From Bradyrhizobium sp. BRP22 (GTDB taxonomy: Bacteria > Pseudomonadota > Alphaproteobacteria > Rhizobiales > Xanthobacteraceae), in NCBI RefSeq assembly GCF_020194175.1, contig NZ_JADYVX010000013.1:62001-126000 (forward strand): a stretch of DNA of 64,000 nucleotides, written 5' to 3'. This document shows positions 63,478-64,000 of the stretch, piece by piece. The notes under the pieces are model-generated. The model worked only from the letters and a program-made list of their open reading frames with translations, searched no databases and had not been told where the DNA came from. The number at the start of each line of letters is the position of its first letter. The stretch's first letter is position 1. The translations under genes and the position numbers were made by a program.

Positions 63478-64000
63478 ATGGCCTATGACTTCGGAAATTT
63501 GTCGCCCGTCGATTTCGAGGATCTTGTTCGCGATCTTGTTGGGCGGGAATTCGGCATCCGATTCGAGGCCTTTGCGCCGGGACCCGACGGCGGAGTCGAC
63601 GGCCGCCACTCTAAAGGCGCGTCGGCCATGATACTTCAGGCCAAACATTATGCACGCTCTTCGTATGCCTCGCTGAAGGCGCAGATAAAGCGCGAGAGCG
63701 CATCGATTGCCAAGCTGAATCCGGACCGTTACGTCCTGGCCACATCCTGCCCGCTCACGCCTTTGAATAAGTCGGAGCTTGCCGGCTTTATCGGGCCGGC
63801 GCTCAAAAGCGAAGCCGACATCCTTGGACCCGGTGACCTGAATGGGCTGCTGAGGAAATACCCGGATATCGTAAAATCCCACATCAAGCTCTGGCTGTCC
63901 GACGCGGCGGTCCTCGATCGTATCGTCCGGTCGGCGGCTCATGCCTTCAACAGGATGACAAAGAAGGAGATCGAGGCGAAGGTCCGGGTTTATGCGCCCA
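63478..64000 (+). CDS. Mrr-like nuclease domain protein, probable STAND-type defence NTPase (5' part)
   Basis: An open frame from ATG 63478 runs off the window (174 codons seen). The first about 100 residues have a restriction-endonuclease-like fold: NLSPVDFEDLVRDLVGREFG, then FAPGPDGGVDGRH and MILQAKHYARSSY, giving the D-x(n)-QxK pattern of Mrr nucleases. Similar N-termini sit in front of nSTAND3 NTPases in anti-phage proteins, but the NTPase part lies beyond the edge. It starts one base after the hipA stop, so it may be co-transcribed with hipBA. Confidence 0.75.
   Translation, partial: MAYDFGNLSPVDFEDLVRDLVGREFGIRFEAFAPGPDGGVDGRHSKGASAMILQAKHYARSSYASLKAQIKRESASIAKLNPDRYVLATSCPLTPLNKSELAGFIGPALKSEADILGPGDLNGLLRKYPDIVKSHIKLWLSDAAVLDRIVRSAAHAFNRMTKKEIEAKVRVYAP

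Noticed and set aside
1..64000. CRISPR arrays and tRNA or rRNA genes
   Set aside because: I saw no regularly spaced short repeats outside coding repeats and no cloverleaf or rRNA-like sequence.

Overview
This window looks like part of the symbiosis island of a nodulating alpha-proteobacterium, almost certainly Bradyrhizobium or a close relative. The evidence is a complete rhizobial (Rhc) type III secretion cluster with its regulator ttsI, several secreted Nop proteins, the Nod-factor fucose genes noeL and nolK, a FkbM methyltransferase resembling NoeI, y4wA/y4wB-type M16 peptidases, and a mosaic of insertion-sequence remnants, pseudogenes and gene-poor DNA. The species call is inference; presence of a NopX gene fits a B. 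elkanii-like cluster.

Layout. Positions 1-24.7 kb hold the secretion machine. On the minus strand lie nopP, a decayed copy of y4yS, and the operon nopC-nopA-rhcD-two small genes-rhcV-y4yS. NopX, a small new effector candidate and nolW follow, also minus. The plus-strand operon nolB-rhcJ-nolU-nolV-rhcN-y4yJ-rhcQRS-rhcTU is interrupted between rhcS and rhcT by a decayed effector gene with its own tts box. The minus-strand set ttsI-rhcC2-cpaD-like closes the cluster. From 24.8 to 28.7 kb there is mostly debris around nopT. An IS110 transposase, a VirK-like pseudogene, two M16 peptidases and a dead outer-membrane protein gene fill 28.7-34.4 kb. A ULP-less paralogue of the NopD/Bel2-5 type effectors, two ParA-like genes and a SKWP-repeat effector occupy 35-41.7 kb. 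A broken luciferase-type monooxygenase, nolK-noeL and the NoeI-like gene follow to 47.6 kb, then a dead IS701 and an IS5-type element to 50 kb. Two large effectors, a SUMO-protease (NopD/Bel2-5 type) and a trehalose-6-phosphate-synthase (RipTPS type) protein, sit at 52.5-59 kb behind duplicated upstream regions. The right end (59.4-64 kb) carries a frameshifted integrase, HipBA and the start of an Mrr-nuclease gene, probably a defence NTPase, which looks like a separate mobile segment.

How it works together. Flavonoid/NodD signalling is expected to switch on ttsI. TtsI (with Glu in place of the usual phospho-Asp) binds tts boxes, of which I see about seven clear copies with core GTCAGCTTnTCGAAAGCT and several divergent ones. 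These drive machine operons and effectors. Four effectors share a C-terminal module of about 65-70 residues that I do not recognise, and most share a short N-terminal Q-A-x-F-E-x-x-L motif. These two shared parts, and the fusion of the module to otherwise unrelated enzymes, are the most interesting new signals here.
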